Assembly (NCBI GenBank): GCA_046347635.1
Contig: JAXMFT010000011.1
Span: 62,001 to 126,000, forward strand
Source: JAGVSZ01 sp019137045
GTDB taxonomy: Bacteria; Pseudomonadota; Gammaproteobacteria; Burkholderiales; SG8-39
Direction: 5' to 3'
DNA: 64,000 bases
Positions 19,638-28,473 of this stretch are shown piece by piece. The position numbers and the translations under genes were made by a program. The number at the start of each line of letters is the position of its first letter. Within the stretch, counting starts at the first letter, position 1. The notes under the pieces were generated by a model that was given only the letters and a program-made list of their open reading frames with translations, had not been told where the DNA came from and ran no database searches.

Positions 19638-21830
19638 ATGAACACGCGACGTAGAGCGCGCGCCGCGCCGCGCGCGACCGAGCGGACGGGCCGGCGCGGC
19701 GCCGATCCGTTCGCCGCGCGCGAGGCGAGCCGCTACGCCGCGCCGCTGCCGAGCAGGGAATTCGTCCTGCAGACGCTCGAGGCCGAAGCGGTGCCGCTCG
19801 ACGAGCGCGCGCTCAACCGCCTGCTCGGGGTGAAGCGGAGCGAGGCGCAGGCCTTCGCGCGCCGCCTCGCGGCGATGGAGCGCGACGGCCAGGTCCTGCG
19901 CAACCGCAAAGGCGCGATCCTCGTCGCCCGGAAGGTCGACGTCGTGCGCGGCCGCGTCGAGGCGCACCCCGACGGCTACGGGTTCCTCGTGCCCGACGAC
20001 GGTGCGGACGATCTCTATCTCCCGCCGGCCGAGATGAAGCAGGTGCTGCACGGCGACCGGGTGCTCGCCCAGCCCGCCGGCTACGACCGGCGCGGGCGCC
20101 GCGAGGCGCGGATCGTGGAGGTGGTGGAGCGCGCACGCGCGCGCATCGTCGGGCGCCTGCACATCGAGCGCGGCGTGGCTTTCGTCGCCGCCGCCGACCG
20201 GCGCATCCAGCACGACCTGCTGATCGAGCCCGGCGCGACCGGCGGCGCGCGGGCGGGCGAGATCGTCACCGCGCAGATCGTGATCCAGCCGGGCGCGCAC
20301 ACGCAGCCGATCGGACGCGTCGTCGAGGTGCTCGGCGCGCACGACGATCCGGGCATGGAGATCGAGATCGCGCTGCGCAAGCACGACCTGCCGTTCGAGT
20401 TTCCGCCGGAAGCGGCGCGGCTCGCCGCGCGTCTCCCGCGCTCGGTTCGCGCCGCCGACGCGGCGGGGCGCGCCGACCTGCGCGCGATGCCGTTCGTGAC
20501 CATCGACGGGGAGAGCGCCAGGGACTTCGACGACGCGGTGTTCTGCGAGCGCGCGGGCCGCGGCTTCCGGCTGCGCGTCGCGATCGCCGACGTCAGCCAT
20601 TACGTGCAGCCGGACGATGCGCTCGACCGGGAGGCGCGCCAGCGCGGCAACTCGGTGTACTTCCCGCGCCGCGTGATCCCGATGCTGCCGGAGAAGCTCT
20701 CGAACGGCCTGTGCTCGCTCAACCCGGGCGAGGACCGCCTGGCGATGGTGTGCGACATGAGCATCTCGGCGCGCGGCGAGATCGGGCGTTATGCGTTCCA
20801 CGCCGCGGTCATCCGCTCGCACGCGCGCCTCACCTACACCCAGGTCGCCGGCGCGCTCTACGACAAGCCCGCGGGCGCGGCCGGCGCGGCCGCGCCGTAC
20901 CTCGACCAGCTGCGGAAGCTGGATCAGGTGTTCCGTGCGCTGCTCGCGGCGCGCGAGCGGCGCGGCGCGATCGACTTCGAGACGGTCGAGACGGCGATGG
21001 AGTTCGACGCGCGCGGCAAGATCGCGCGCATCCTGCCGGCGCCGCGCAACGACGCGCACCGGCTGATCGAGGAGTGCATGCTGGCGGCGAACGTGTGCGC
21101 CTCCGATTTTCTCGGGCAGCGCGGGCACCGGGCGCTGTACCGCATCCACGAGGGGCCGACGCCGGAGAAGCTGGAGGCGCTGCGCGAGTTCCTGAAGAGC
21201 TTCGGCCTGCACCTCGGCGGAGGCGACGAGCCGCACGCGCGGGAGTACGCGCAGCTGCTCGCGCGGGTGAAGAACCGCCCGGACGTGCAGCTCCTGCAGA
21301 CCGTGCTGCTGCGCTCCCTGCGGCAGGCTGCGTACAGCCCGGACAACGTGGGCCACTTCGGGCTCGCCTACGAGGCCTACACGCATTTCACCTCGCCCAT
21401 CCGGCGCTATCCGGACCTCGTGATCCACCGCGCGATCAAGGCGGCGCTCGCCGGGCGCGCCTATGCGCCCGGCGACTGGCACGAGCTCGGCCAGCACTGC
21501 TCCATGACCGAGCGGCGCGCCGACGAGGCGACCCGCGACGTGGAGACCTGGCTCAAGTGCTACTACATGCGCGATCGCGTCGGCGAGGAGTTCGAGGGCA
21601 GCATCAGCGCGGTCACCGGCTTCGGCATCTTCGTGGCGCTGGACGAGGTGTACGTGGAGGGGCTGGCGCACGTCTCCGAGCTCGGCGCCGACTACTTCCG
21701 CTTCGACGCCGTCCGGCACCTGCTGCGCGGCGAGCGCAGCGGCAGGACCTTCCGCCTCGCCGACCGGGTGCGGGTGCGCATCGTGCGGGTCGATCTCGAG
21801 CTCGGCCGCATCGACTTCGTGCCCGCATGA
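19638..21830 (+). CDS. rnr: Ribonuclease R
   Basis: Processive 3'-to-5' exoribonuclease that degrades structured RNA and takes part in rRNA and tmRNA quality control. The 730-residue protein has an Arg-rich N-terminus, winged-helix and cold-shock domains (about 30-240), the RNB catalytic domain with the metal-binding DFDDAVF near residue 296, and a C-terminal S1 domain starting GEEFEGSISAVTGFGIFV. It lacks the long Lys-rich tail of E. coli RNase R and ends IDFVPA. ATG 19638 preferred; a TTG at 19617 would add seven residues. The stop overlaps rlmB as ATGA. Confidence 0.95.
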   Translation: MNTRRRARAAPRATERTGRRGADPFAAREASRYAAPLPSREFVLQTLEAEAVPLDERALNRLLGVKRSEAQAFARRLAAMERDGQVLRNRKGAILVARKVDVVRGRVEAHPDGYGFLVPDDGADDLYLPPAEMKQVLHGDRVLAQPAGYDRRGRREARIVEVVERARARIVGRLHIERGVAFVAAADRRIQHDLLIEPGATGGARAGEIVTAQIVIQPGAHTQPIGRVVEVLGAHDDPGMEIEIALRKHDLPFEFPPEAARLAARLPRSVRAADAAGRADLRAMPFVTIDGESARDFDDAVFCERAGRGFRLRVAIADVSHYVQPDDALDREARQRGNSVYFPRRVIPMLPEKLSNGLCSLNPGEDRLAMVCDMSISARGEIGRYAFHAAVIRSHARLTYTQVAGALYDKPAGAAGAAAPYLDQLRKLDQVFRALLAARERRGAIDFETVETAMEFDARGKIARILPAPRNDAHRLIEECMLAANVCASDFLGQRGHRALYRIHEGPTPEKLEALREFLKSFGLHLGGGDEPHAREYAQLLARVKNRPDVQLLQTVLLRSLRQAAYSPDNVGHFGLAYEAYTHFTSPIRRYPDLVIHRAIKAALAGRAYAPGDWHELGQHCSMTERRADEATRDVETWLKCYYMRDRVGEEFEGSISAVTGFGIFVALDEVYVEGLAHVSELGADYFRFDAVRHLLRGERSGRTFRLADRVRVRIVRVDLELGRIDFVPA

Positions 21831-22576
21831 CCGCGGCGCGCGTCCTCATCGGCTTCCACGCGGTGCTCGCCCGGCTGCGCGCGGACGCGGCTTCGGTCGC
21901 CGAGATCCTGGTGGACGAGTCCCGGCACGACGCCCGGCTCGCCGACGTGGTGCGCGTGGCCGAAGCGGCCGGCGTGCGGGTCCTGCGCGTCCCGGGCAAG
22001 CGGCTCGACGGTTTCTACGGCGGCGGTCGCCACCAGGGCATCGTCGCGCGCGTGCACGCGCGCGCGGAGCAGGCCACGCTCGACGCGCTGCTCGACGCGC
22101 TGGCGGAGCCCGCGCTCCTGCTCGTGCTGGACGGCGTCACCGATCCGCACAACCTCGGCGCCTGCCTGCGCGTGGCCGACGCCGCCGGGGCGCACGCGGT
22201 CGTCGTGCCGAAGGACCGCAGCGCGGGGCTCACGCCGGTGGCGACGAAGGTCGCGAGCGGGGCGGCGGAGAGCGTCGCGTTCGTCGCGGTCACCAACCTG
22301 GCCCGCACGCTGGACGCGCTGAAGGCGCGCGGGGTGTGGGTCGTGGGGGCGGTCGAGGACGCGGCCGACGACCTCTACGGCGCGGACCTGCCGGGGGCGA
22401 TCGCGTGGGTCCTCGGGTCGGAGGGGGAGGGCTTGCGGCGCCTGACGCGCGAGCGCTGCGATCTGCTCGTCCGCATCCCGATGCACGGCCACGTGGAGAG
22501 CCTGAACGTGTCGGTGGCCGCGGGGCTGTGCCTGTTCGAGTCGCGCCGCAGGCGCGGCGCGGGGCTCGGCCCGTGA
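21827..22576 (+). CDS. rlmB: 23S rRNA (Gm2251) 2'-O-methyltransferase RlmB
   Basis: SPOUT-class methyltransferase acting on G2251 in the ribosomal P loop. The 249-residue protein has the N-terminal substrate-binding domain (GFHAVLARLR) and the knotted SPOUT domain with DPHNLGACLRVADAAG, GSEGEGL and IPMHGHVESLNVSVA. It is coupled to rnr by the ATGA overlap, the usual arrangement in proteobacteria. Confidence 0.95.
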   Translation: MTAARVLIGFHAVLARLRADAASVAEILVDESRHDARLADVVRVAEAAGVRVLRVPGKRLDGFYGGGRHQGIVARVHARAEQATLDALLDALAEPALLLVLDGVTDPHNLGACLRVADAAGAHAVVVPKDRSAGLTPVATKVASGAAESVAFVAVTNLARTLDALKARGVWVVGAVEDAADDLYGADLPGAIAWVLGSEGEGLRRLTRERCDLLVRIPMHGHVESLNVSVAAGLCLFESRRRRGAGLGP

Positions 22577-22582
22577 TCCGGC

Positions 22583-22612
22583 TTGCCCGGCGCGGCGGCG
22601 GTTCGCTATAAT
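22583..22612 (+). promoter_or_regulatory. Sigma-70-type promoter of the rpsF operon
   Basis: TTGCCC (22583-22588) and TATAAT (22607-22612) are separated by 18 bases, in the 142-base gap before rpsF. The -10 is a perfect consensus in a very GC-rich genome, and the position is right for the S6-PriB-S18-L9 operon. The leader after it is about 100 bases long and contains GC-rich potential hairpins; I could not identify a specific leader regulator. Confidence 0.7.
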
Positions 22613-22718
22613 CCGCGGCTCCCCGGGCGCCTGCCCGGGCTTCCTCGCCTCACCGGATGCGCATGCCGGGAGGCGCACCTCGGAGCGAGCGCGCTCCGAC
22701 CATCCACGAGGAGACCGC

Positions 22719-23120
22719 ATGCGGCATTACGAAGTCGTGTTCATCGTCCATCCGGACCAGAGCGAGCAGGTGCCCGCCATGGTCGAGCGCTACCGCAACG
22801 CGGTGGGCGCGCGCCAGGGCAAGGTGCACCGTCTCGAGGACTGGGGCCGCCGCCAGCTCGCCTACCCGATCCAGAAGGTGCACAAGGCGCACTACGTCCT
22901 CATGAACATCGAGTGCGACAATGAGACCCTGAGCGAGCTGGAGCATTCGTTCAAGTTCAACGACGCGGTGCTGCGGCACCTCATCGTCAAGATGAAGGCC
23001 CCGGTCACGGCGCCCTCGCCCATGATGAAAGAGGAGAAGTCGAAGTCGCTGCTCGGCGAGGCGGGCGGCGGCAAGGAAGCGCGCGCCGCGGACGCCCGGC
23101 CCGCGGAGGCGCGGGCCTGA
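22719..23120 (+). CDS. rpsF: 30S ribosomal protein S6
   Basis: S6 binds S18 on the platform of the small subunit. The 133-residue protein starts MRHYEVVFIVHPDQSEQVP and has RLEDWGRRQLAYPIQK and HYVLMNIE. The C-terminal tail after about residue 105 is Ala/Glu/Lys-rich and variable, as in other species. A good ribosome-binding site (CGAGGAGA) lies 5-12 bases before the ATG. Confidence 0.97.
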   Translation: MRHYEVVFIVHPDQSEQVPAMVERYRNAVGARQGKVHRLEDWGRRQLAYPIQKVHKAHYVLMNIECDNETLSELEHSFKFNDAVLRHLIVKMKAPVTAPSPMMKEEKSKSLLGEAGGGKEARAADARPAEARA

Positions 23121-23494
23121 GCGCGCCCGGACCGGCGCCGGGCAACCGGCTGGTCCTCGCCGGCCGGCTCGCCGCACGCGACGCGCTCCGCTACACCCCG
23201 GCGGGCGTCCCCATCGTGAGCTTCCAGGTGGCGCACGCCTCGCGGCAGGACGAAGCGGGGGCGGTGCGCGACGTGGAGATGGAAATCGCCTGCGTGGCGG
23301 TCGAGTCGGTCGCGCGCGTGATCGCGGCGGCGCCGCTCGGGGCCGGGGTCCGGACCGAGGGCTTCCTCGCCCGCAAGGGCAAGTCGAGCCGCCAGCTCGT
23401 GCTGCACGTGACCGGGCTGGAATTCACGCAGGAATCGGAACAAGCACAGGACACGCAAGGAGATCGAGATGCCTCCACCCAGCAGAGGACGTAG
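23117..23494 (+). CDS. priB: Primosomal replication protein N (PriB), probable CTG start
   Basis: PriB is a small OB-fold protein that joins PriA in restarting stalled forks. The encoded chain NRLVLAGRLAARDALRYTP... VSFQVAHASRQ... LVLHVTGLEF is a good match to betaproteobacterial PriB, which normally begins at the first beta-strand NxLxLxGxL. The first ATG/GTG in this frame is GTG 23216, which would delete that strand. CTG at 23117 overlaps the rpsF stop as CTGA and gives a 125-residue product; CTG 23150 is an alternative. The 3' end overlaps rpsR by 26 bases. Confidence 0.75.
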   Translation: MSAPGPAPGNRLVLAGRLAARDALRYTPAGVPIVSFQVAHASRQDEAGAVRDVEMEIACVAVESVARVIAAAPLGAGVRTEGFLARKGKSSRQLVLHVTGLEFTQESEQAQDTQGDRDASTQQRT

Positions 23495-23780
23495 CGGCGG
23501 CCGCGGCAAGGGCAAGAAGGACGCCCGCGGGCGCGAGCGCGGCGGATCGCGCCAGCTGTTCAAGCGGCGCAAGTTCTGCCGCTTCACCGCGGAGAAGATC
23601 GCGTGGATCGACTACAAGGACGTCGATCTGCTCAAGGATTTCATCGGCGAGAACGGGAAGATCATCCCGGCCCGCATCACCGGGACGAAGGCCGGCTATC
23701 AGCGCCAGCTGTCGGATGCGATCAAGCGCGCCCGCTTCCTCGCGCTGCTGCCGTACACCGACCTCCACGGAGGGCGCTAG
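23469..23780 (+). CDS. rpsR: 30S ribosomal protein S18
   Basis: S18 partners S6 in the 30S platform. The conserved core (QLFKRRKFCRFTAEKI, ITGTKAGYQRQLSDAIKRAR) is intact. At 103 residues it is longer than usual because of a Gly/Arg/Lys-rich N-terminal extension of about 28 residues. The ATG at 23469 is preceded by AAGGAGAT, a strong ribosome-binding site, so the extension is supported despite overlapping the priB end. Confidence 0.95.
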   Translation: MPPPSRGRSGGRGKGKKDARGRERGGSRQLFKRRKFCRFTAEKIAWIDYKDVDLLKDFIGENGKIIPARITGTKAGYQRQLSDAIKRARFLALLPYTDLHGGR

Positions 23781-23783
23781 GCC

Positions 23784-24233
23784 ATGCAGGTCATCCTTCT
23801 CGAGAAGGTGGTGAACCTGGGCGGACTGGGCGACGTCGTCAAGGTGAAGGACGGCTTTGCGCGCAACTTCCTGATCCCGCAGGGCAAGGCGAAGCGCGCG
23901 ACGCCCGAGAACCTGAAGGAGTTCGAGGCGCGCCGCGCCGACCTGGAGAAGGCGCAGGCCGCGGCACTCGCCGGCGCGCAGGAGCGCGGCGCGAAGCTCG
24001 ACGGCCTGACCGTGCAGGTCACCCGCAAGGCGGGCGTCGACGGGCGGCTCTTCGGCTCGGTCACGACCTACGACATCGTCGAGGCGCTGCAGGGGCTCGG
24101 CCACGAGGTCGAGCGCGCCGCAGTCCGGCTGCCGCAGGGGCCCCTCAAGGCGATCGGCGACTACGACGTCGCCGTCGCCCTGCACGGCGACGTCGTGGTG
24201 CACGTCAAGGTGTCGGTGCTCGGGGAATCCTGA
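23784..24233 (+). CDS. rplI: 50S ribosomal protein L9
   Basis: L9 has two RNA-binding domains joined by a long helix and helps keep the reading frame. The 149-residue protein shows the N-terminal signature LLEKVVNLGGLGDVVKVKDG and ARNFLIPQGKA, then the connecting helix and C-terminal domain ending VSVLGES. Last ribosomal gene of this operon, 80 bases before dnaB. Confidence 0.97.
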   Translation: MQVILLEKVVNLGGLGDVVKVKDGFARNFLIPQGKAKRATPENLKEFEARRADLEKAQAAALAGAQERGAKLDGLTVQVTRKAGVDGRLFGSVTTYDIVEALQGLGHEVERAAVRLPQGPLKAIGDYDVAVALHGDVVVHVKVSVLGES

Positions 24234-24313
24234 GCCGCCCGCGCCGCGGGCAGCCGCTCCCGGGGAGGCGCGGGCAACGGCGCCCGCGCGCGCGCAGGGT
24301 AGAATTTTCCGCC

Positions 24314-25717
24314 ATGGCGCAGCCCGTCATCCAGAGCCCGCCGTCGGCCGCCGCCGACGCCCAGCTCGTCAGCCTGAAGGTCCCGCCGCATTCGATCGAG
24401 GCGGAGCAGTCGGTGCTCGGCGGCCTGCTGCTCGACAACGGCGCGTGGGACCGCATCGGCGACGCGATCGCGGTGGAGGATTTCTACCGCGACGACCACC
24501 GGCGCATCTTCCGGCACCTCGCGAAACTGATCGAGCAGGGCCGGCCGGCCGACGTGGTCACCGTCGCCGAGTCGATCGAGTCGAGCGAGGACAAGGACCG
24601 CGCGGGCGGGCTCGCGTACCTCGCGAGCCTCGCGCAGAACACCCCGTCGGCGCACAACATCCGCCGCTACGCCGAGATCGTGCGCGAGCGCGCGGTGATG
24701 CGCCAGCTGGTGACGGTCGGCAACGAGATCGCCGACAGCGCGTTCAACCCGGCAGGCAAGGAGGTGGGGCAGCTGCTCGACGAGGCCGAGGCGCGCGTCT
24801 TCCAGATCGCGGAGACGCGCGCCCGCGCCGGCGGCGGCTTCCACGACATCCATCAGCTGCTCTCGCAGGTGATGGAACGGGTCGACTTTCTCTACAGCCG
24901 CGACGACCCGAGCGACGTGACCGGCGTCCCGACCGGGTACCGCGACCTCGACTCGATGACCTCGGGCCTGCAGGAGGGCGACCTCGTGATCGTGGCCGGG
25001 CGGCCGAGCATGGGCAAGACGGCGTTCGCGCTCAACATCGGCGAGCACGTCGCGGTGCGCGAGAAGCGGCCGGTGGCGGTGTTCAGCATGGAGATGTCGG
25101 GCACGCAGCTCGCCGCGCGCATGCTCGGGTCGATCGCGCGCATCGACCAGCACAAGCTGCGCACCGGGCGGCTCTCGGACGAGGACTGGAACAGGCTCGC
25201 CGACGGGCTCGGCAAGCTGCACGACGCCCCGATCCACATCGACGAGACCGGCGCCCTCAACCCGCTCGAGCTGCGCTCGCGTGCGCGCCGGCTCGCGCGG
25301 CAGTACGGGAAGCTCGGCCTGATCGTGGTCGACTACCTGCAGCTGATGGTGGCCGACGGCCGGCGCGAGGAGAACCGCGCCACCGAGCTCTCCGAGATCT
25401 CGCGCTCGCTCAAGGCGCTGGCGAAGGAGCTCTCGGTGCCGGTGATCGCGCTGTCGCAGCTCAACCGCAGCGTCGAGTCGCGCAACGACAAGCGCCCGAT
25501 GATGTCGGACCTGCGCGAGTCGGGCGCGCTCGAGCAGGACGCGGACGTGATCTTCTTCATCTATCGCGACGAGGTCTACAACCGCGACAGCGCCGAGAAG
25601 GGCAAGGCGGAGATCATCGTCGGCAAGCAGCGCAACGGGCCGATCGGCACGGTGAACCTCACCTTTCTCGGCCAGTACACCCGGTTCGAGAGCTACGCCG
25701 CCGCAGCGGGCTTCTAG
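24314..25717 (+). CDS. dnaB: Replicative DNA helicase DnaB
   Basis: Hexameric helicase that unwinds DNA at the replication fork. The 467-residue protein has the N-terminal primase-interaction domain (PPHSIEAEQSVLGGLLLD) and the RecA-like domain with Walker A GRPSMGKT near residue 231, Walker B LIVVDYLQLM, and the C-terminal QRNGPIGTVNLTF. There is no sign of an intein. A TAGAAT hexamer lies 14 bases before the ATG. Confidence 0.97.
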   Translation: MAQPVIQSPPSAAADAQLVSLKVPPHSIEAEQSVLGGLLLDNGAWDRIGDAIAVEDFYRDDHRRIFRHLAKLIEQGRPADVVTVAESIESSEDKDRAGGLAYLASLAQNTPSAHNIRRYAEIVRERAVMRQLVTVGNEIADSAFNPAGKEVGQLLDEAEARVFQIAETRARAGGGFHDIHQLLSQVMERVDFLYSRDDPSDVTGVPTGYRDLDSMTSGLQEGDLVIVAGRPSMGKTAFALNIGEHVAVREKRPVAVFSMEMSGTQLAARMLGSIARIDQHKLRTGRLSDEDWNRLADGLGKLHDAPIHIDETGALNPLELRSRARRLARQYGKLGLIVVDYLQLMVADGRREENRATELSEISRSLKALAKELSVPVIALSQLNRSVESRNDKRPMMSDLRESGALEQDADVIFFIYRDEVYNRDSAEKGKAEIIVGKQRNGPIGTVNLTFLGQYTRFESYAAAAGF

Positions 25718-25719
25718 GC

Positions 25720-26538
25720 GTGCTGGGCGCGCGCGCCGCCGGGCTCCTTGGCGGGCTCTCCGTGGCGGCCGCGGCGCACGCCGCGCCGGCGTGCACCGGC
25801 ACGCTCTATCTCACGCTCACCCCGAGCAGCATGTCGCAGGCCGAGACCGTCGCGCGCATCCTCGCCCGGCACGACGTGCGCGCCACCTTCTTTCTCGCCA
25901 ACGAGAAGACCTTCCGCGGCGACCGCGCGCTCGACCCGGCCTGGGGCGAGTACTGGCGTGCGCGCGCGGCCGAGGGGCACGCCTTCGGCTCGCACACCTG
26001 GCATCACGGGCGGTTTCGCGCCGACCTCGACGGCGGGCGGGTGAACTACGTCTACGGCGGGAAGTCGCACGTGCTCGACGCGGCCGGAGTCTGCGACGAG
26101 CTGAAGCGCGTCGATGCGCGCCTGCGCACGCTGACCGGCCGCGGTCTCGACCCGGTGTGGCAGGCGCCGGGCGGGCAACCGACGCCGAACGCGCTCGCCG
26201 CGGCCGCGGCGTGCGGCTACGAGCACGTGCGCTGGTCGGACGCCGGGGTGCTGGGGGACGAGCTTCCGTCGGACCGGTTTCCGAACCGCGTGCTCGTCGA
26301 ACGGGCGCTCGAGCGCCTGCGCGACGGCGACGTGCTGACGCTCCACCTCGGGATCGAGTCGCGCAAGGAGCCCTTCGCGCCCGCGCTGGAGCCGCTGCTC
26401 GCGGGCCTGGAGGCGCGCGGCTTCTGCTTCGCGACGCTGCCGCGCCGCCCGGCTACAGCGCCTCGGCCGCGTGATCGGCGAGCCGCGAGCGCTCCCCGCG
26501 CTGCAGCGTCACGTGTCCCGAGTGCGACCAGCCCTTGA
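25720..26538 (+). CDS. Secreted NodB-like (polysaccharide deacetylase fold) protein, catalytic Asp motif missing
   Basis: A 272-residue protein with a signal peptide (cleavage probably after AHA near residue 22) and a NodB fold. Fold markers are VRATFFLANEKT, EGHAFGSHTWHH (metal-binding histidines), APGGQPTPN and DVLTLHLGIESR. In relatives I recall, motif 1 is YLTFDTG with the catalytic/metal-binding Asp; here it reads YLTLTPSSM, so the Asp is gone. It may be inactive or act by binding. GTG start 2 bases after dnaB. The 3' end overlaps the phoH gene on the other strand by about 85 bases, and the Arg/Ala-rich tail is probably not conserved. Confidence 0.8.
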   Translation: MLGARAAGLLGGLSVAAAAHAAPACTGTLYLTLTPSSMSQAETVARILARHDVRATFFLANEKTFRGDRALDPAWGEYWRARAAEGHAFGSHTWHHGRFRADLDGGRVNYVYGGKSHVLDAAGVCDELKRVDARLRTLTGRGLDPVWQAPGGQPTPNALAAAAACGYEHVRWSDAGVLGDELPSDRFPNRVLVERALERLRDGDVLTLHLGIESRKEPFAPALEPLLAGLEARGFCFATLPRRPATAPRPRDRRAASAPRAAASRVPSATSP

Positions 26539-27928
26539 AGCGGTCGACGACGTAGGTCAGGCCCGAGCTGCCCTCGGTCAGGTAGGGGGTGTCGATCTGC
26601 GCGATGTTGCCGAGGCAGACCACCTTCGTGCCCGGTCCGGCGCGGGTGATCAGCGTCTTCATCTGCTTCGGGGTCAGGTTCTGCGCCTCGTCGATGATGA
26701 GGTACTTGTTGATGAAGGTGCGTCCGCGCATGAAGTTGAGCGACTTGATCTTGATGCGCGAGCGGATCAGGTCGCGCGTGGCGGCGCGGCCCCAGTCGCC
26801 GGCCTCGTCGTCGGTGTTGTTGAGGACGTCCAGGTTGTCCTCGAGCGCGCCCATCCACGGGCCCATCTTCTCCTCCTCGGTGCCGGGCAGGAAGCCGATG
26901 TCCTCGCCGAGCGGCACGGTCACCCGGGTCATGATGATCTCGCTGTAGTGCTTCACCTCCAGGGTCTGCATCAGCCCGGAGGCGAGCGTGAGCAGCGTCT
27001 TGCCGGTGCCGGCCTGGCCGAGCAGCGTCACGAAGTCGACGTCGGGGTTCATGAGGAGGTTGAGCGCGAAGTTCTGCTCGCGGTTGCGCGCGGTGATGCC
27101 CCAGACGGCGTTCTTCGCGTGGGTGTAGTCGCGCACCGTCTCCAGCACCGCGCTGCGGCCGTGCACCTCCTTCACCGCGGCGTGCAGCGGACGCTCTCCC
27201 TCCTGGTACACGAACTCGTTCAGCAAGAGCTCCTGGCACAGCGGTCCGCGCACGCGGTAGTAGGTGCGCCCGTCCTTCTTCCAGGACTCGACGTCCTTGC
27301 CGTGCTGGTCCCAGAAGTCGGGCGCGAGCTCGCGCGTCCCGGTGTAGAGGACGTCGGTGTCCTCGAGCACCTTGTCGTTGTAGTAGTCCTCCGCGGCGAG
27401 CCCGAGCGCATGCGCCTTGATGCGCATGTTGATGTCCTTCGACACCAGGATCACCTCGCGCGCGCCCTCGCGCTCGGCGAGCGCCATCACCACGCCGAGG
27501 ATCTGGTTGTCCGCCTTGCCGGTGGCGAGGCTCGCCGGCAGGCGCCCGTTCAGCACCTCGGTCTGCAGGTAGAGCCGTCCGGTCGCGGTGTCCGCGTCGT
27601 GGCGGGCGAGCGCGATGCCGGCCTCGATCCGGCCGGTGGCGCGGCTCACGATGTCGTCGAGGAAGCGGCTCGCCTGGCGCGCGTTGCGGGCGACCTCGGA
27701 CAGCCCCTTCTTGTGGTTGTCGAGCTCCTCCAGCGTCTGCATCGGCAGGAACACGTCGTGCTCCTCGAAGCGGAAGAGGCTGGTCGGATCGTGCATCAGC
27801 ACGTTGGTGTCGAGGACGAAGAGCTTGGTGGCGAGCGCCCGCGCCCGTACGCGCGGCTTTCTCGCGCCCGCGCGCCGCGCGCCCGCGGCGTCGTCGTCGC
27901 GCAGGTGGGGCTCAGAGTGTCTTGACAA
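26453..27928 (-). CDS. PhoH-like ATPase with N-terminal PIN domain (PhoH2 type)
   Basis: PhoH2 proteins combine a PIN-domain RNase with a PhoH ATPase; mycobacterial members unwind and cut RNA. In this 491-residue protein the PIN domain (about 36-165) starts KLFVLDTNVLMHDP with acidic residues in ELDNHK and VLVSKDINMR. The ATPase domain has Walker A GQAGTGKT (near 302) and Walker B YLIIDEAQNLTPKQMK. The start is uncertain: TTG 27928 overlaps the bcp stop by 17 bases, and no ATG or GTG occurs before the PIN domain. Transcribed after bcp. Confidence 0.9.
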   Translation of the reverse strand: MSRHSEPHLRDDDAAGARRAGARKPRVRARALATKLFVLDTNVLMHDPTSLFRFEEHDVFLPMQTLEELDNHKKGLSEVARNARQASRFLDDIVSRATGRIEAGIALARHDADTATGRLYLQTEVLNGRLPASLATGKADNQILGVVMALAEREGAREVILVSKDINMRIKAHALGLAAEDYYNDKVLEDTDVLYTGTRELAPDFWDQHGKDVESWKKDGRTYYRVRGPLCQELLLNEFVYQEGERPLHAAVKEVHGRSAVLETVRDYTHAKNAVWGITARNREQNFALNLLMNPDVDFVTLLGQAGTGKTLLTLASGLMQTLEVKHYSEIIMTRVTVPLGEDIGFLPGTEEEKMGPWMGALEDNLDVLNNTDDEAGDWGRAATRDLIRSRIKIKSLNFMRGRTFINKYLIIDEAQNLTPKQMKTLITRAGPGTKVVCLGNIAQIDTPYLTEGSSGLTYVVDRFKGWSHSGHVTLQRGERSRLADHAAEAL

Positions 27929-28367
27929 AGTCGAGTACCTCCCTGGCGTGGCCGGGAACCTTCACGCCGCGCCACTCGCGGCGCACGACGCGCCGCGCGT
28001 CGAGGACGAACGTCGAGCGCTCGATGCCGCGCACCTGCTTGCCGTACATGTTCTTCATTTTCATGACGCCGAACTGCTGGCACACCGCCTCGTCCGCGTC
28101 GGACAGCAGCTCGAACGGGAACCCCATCTTGGCCTTGAAGCTCTCGTGCGACTTCAGGGTGTCGCGCGAGACGCCGTAGACCTCGGCGCCGGCCTTGCGA
28201 AACTCCCGGTGCAGCTCCTTGAACTGCAGGCCCTCGGTCGTGCAGCCGGGGGTGTTGTCCTTCGGATAGAAGTACAGCACGAGCACGCGCGCGGCGGACT
28301 GCGAGAGCCGGAAGGTGCCGCCGCCGGTGGCGGGGAGGGAGAAGTCCTGTACGGCGTCGTTCGGCAT
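27912..28367 (-). CDS. bcp: Thioredoxin-dependent peroxiredoxin, BCP/PrxQ type
   Basis: Reduces hydrogen and organic peroxides in the cytoplasm using thioredoxin. The 151-residue protein has the thioredoxin-like core VLYFYPKDNTPGCTTEG, with the peroxidatic Cys at residue 42. The PrxQ resolving Cys usually five residues later is not present (CTTEGLQF), so it is a 1-Cys-type BCP. ATG at 28367; 3' end overlaps the phoH start. Confidence 0.93.
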   Translation of the reverse strand: MPNDAVQDFSLPATGGGTFRLSQSAARVLVLYFYPKDNTPGCTTEGLQFKELHREFRKAGAEVYGVSRDTLKSHESFKAKMGFPFELLSDADEAVCQQFGVMKMKNMYGKQVRGIERSTFVLDARRVVRREWRGVKVPGHAREVLDFVKTL

Positions 28368-28473
28368 TGCGCTTGCGGCCCGCAAAGCGCGCGCGCTGCC
28401 GCGCGTCGCGGGGTCTTGCGGCATTCTCGGGCGGATCGCCGGAACGCGCAACCCCGTCGCCGGCGCCGCGCGG

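Noticed and set aside
26453..26538. Overlap of the NodB-like gene and the PhoH-type gene as a possible antisense regulatory element
   Set aside because: The overlap is only the non-conserved Arg/Ala-rich 3' tail of the first gene; convergent 3' overlaps are common in this compact sequence.
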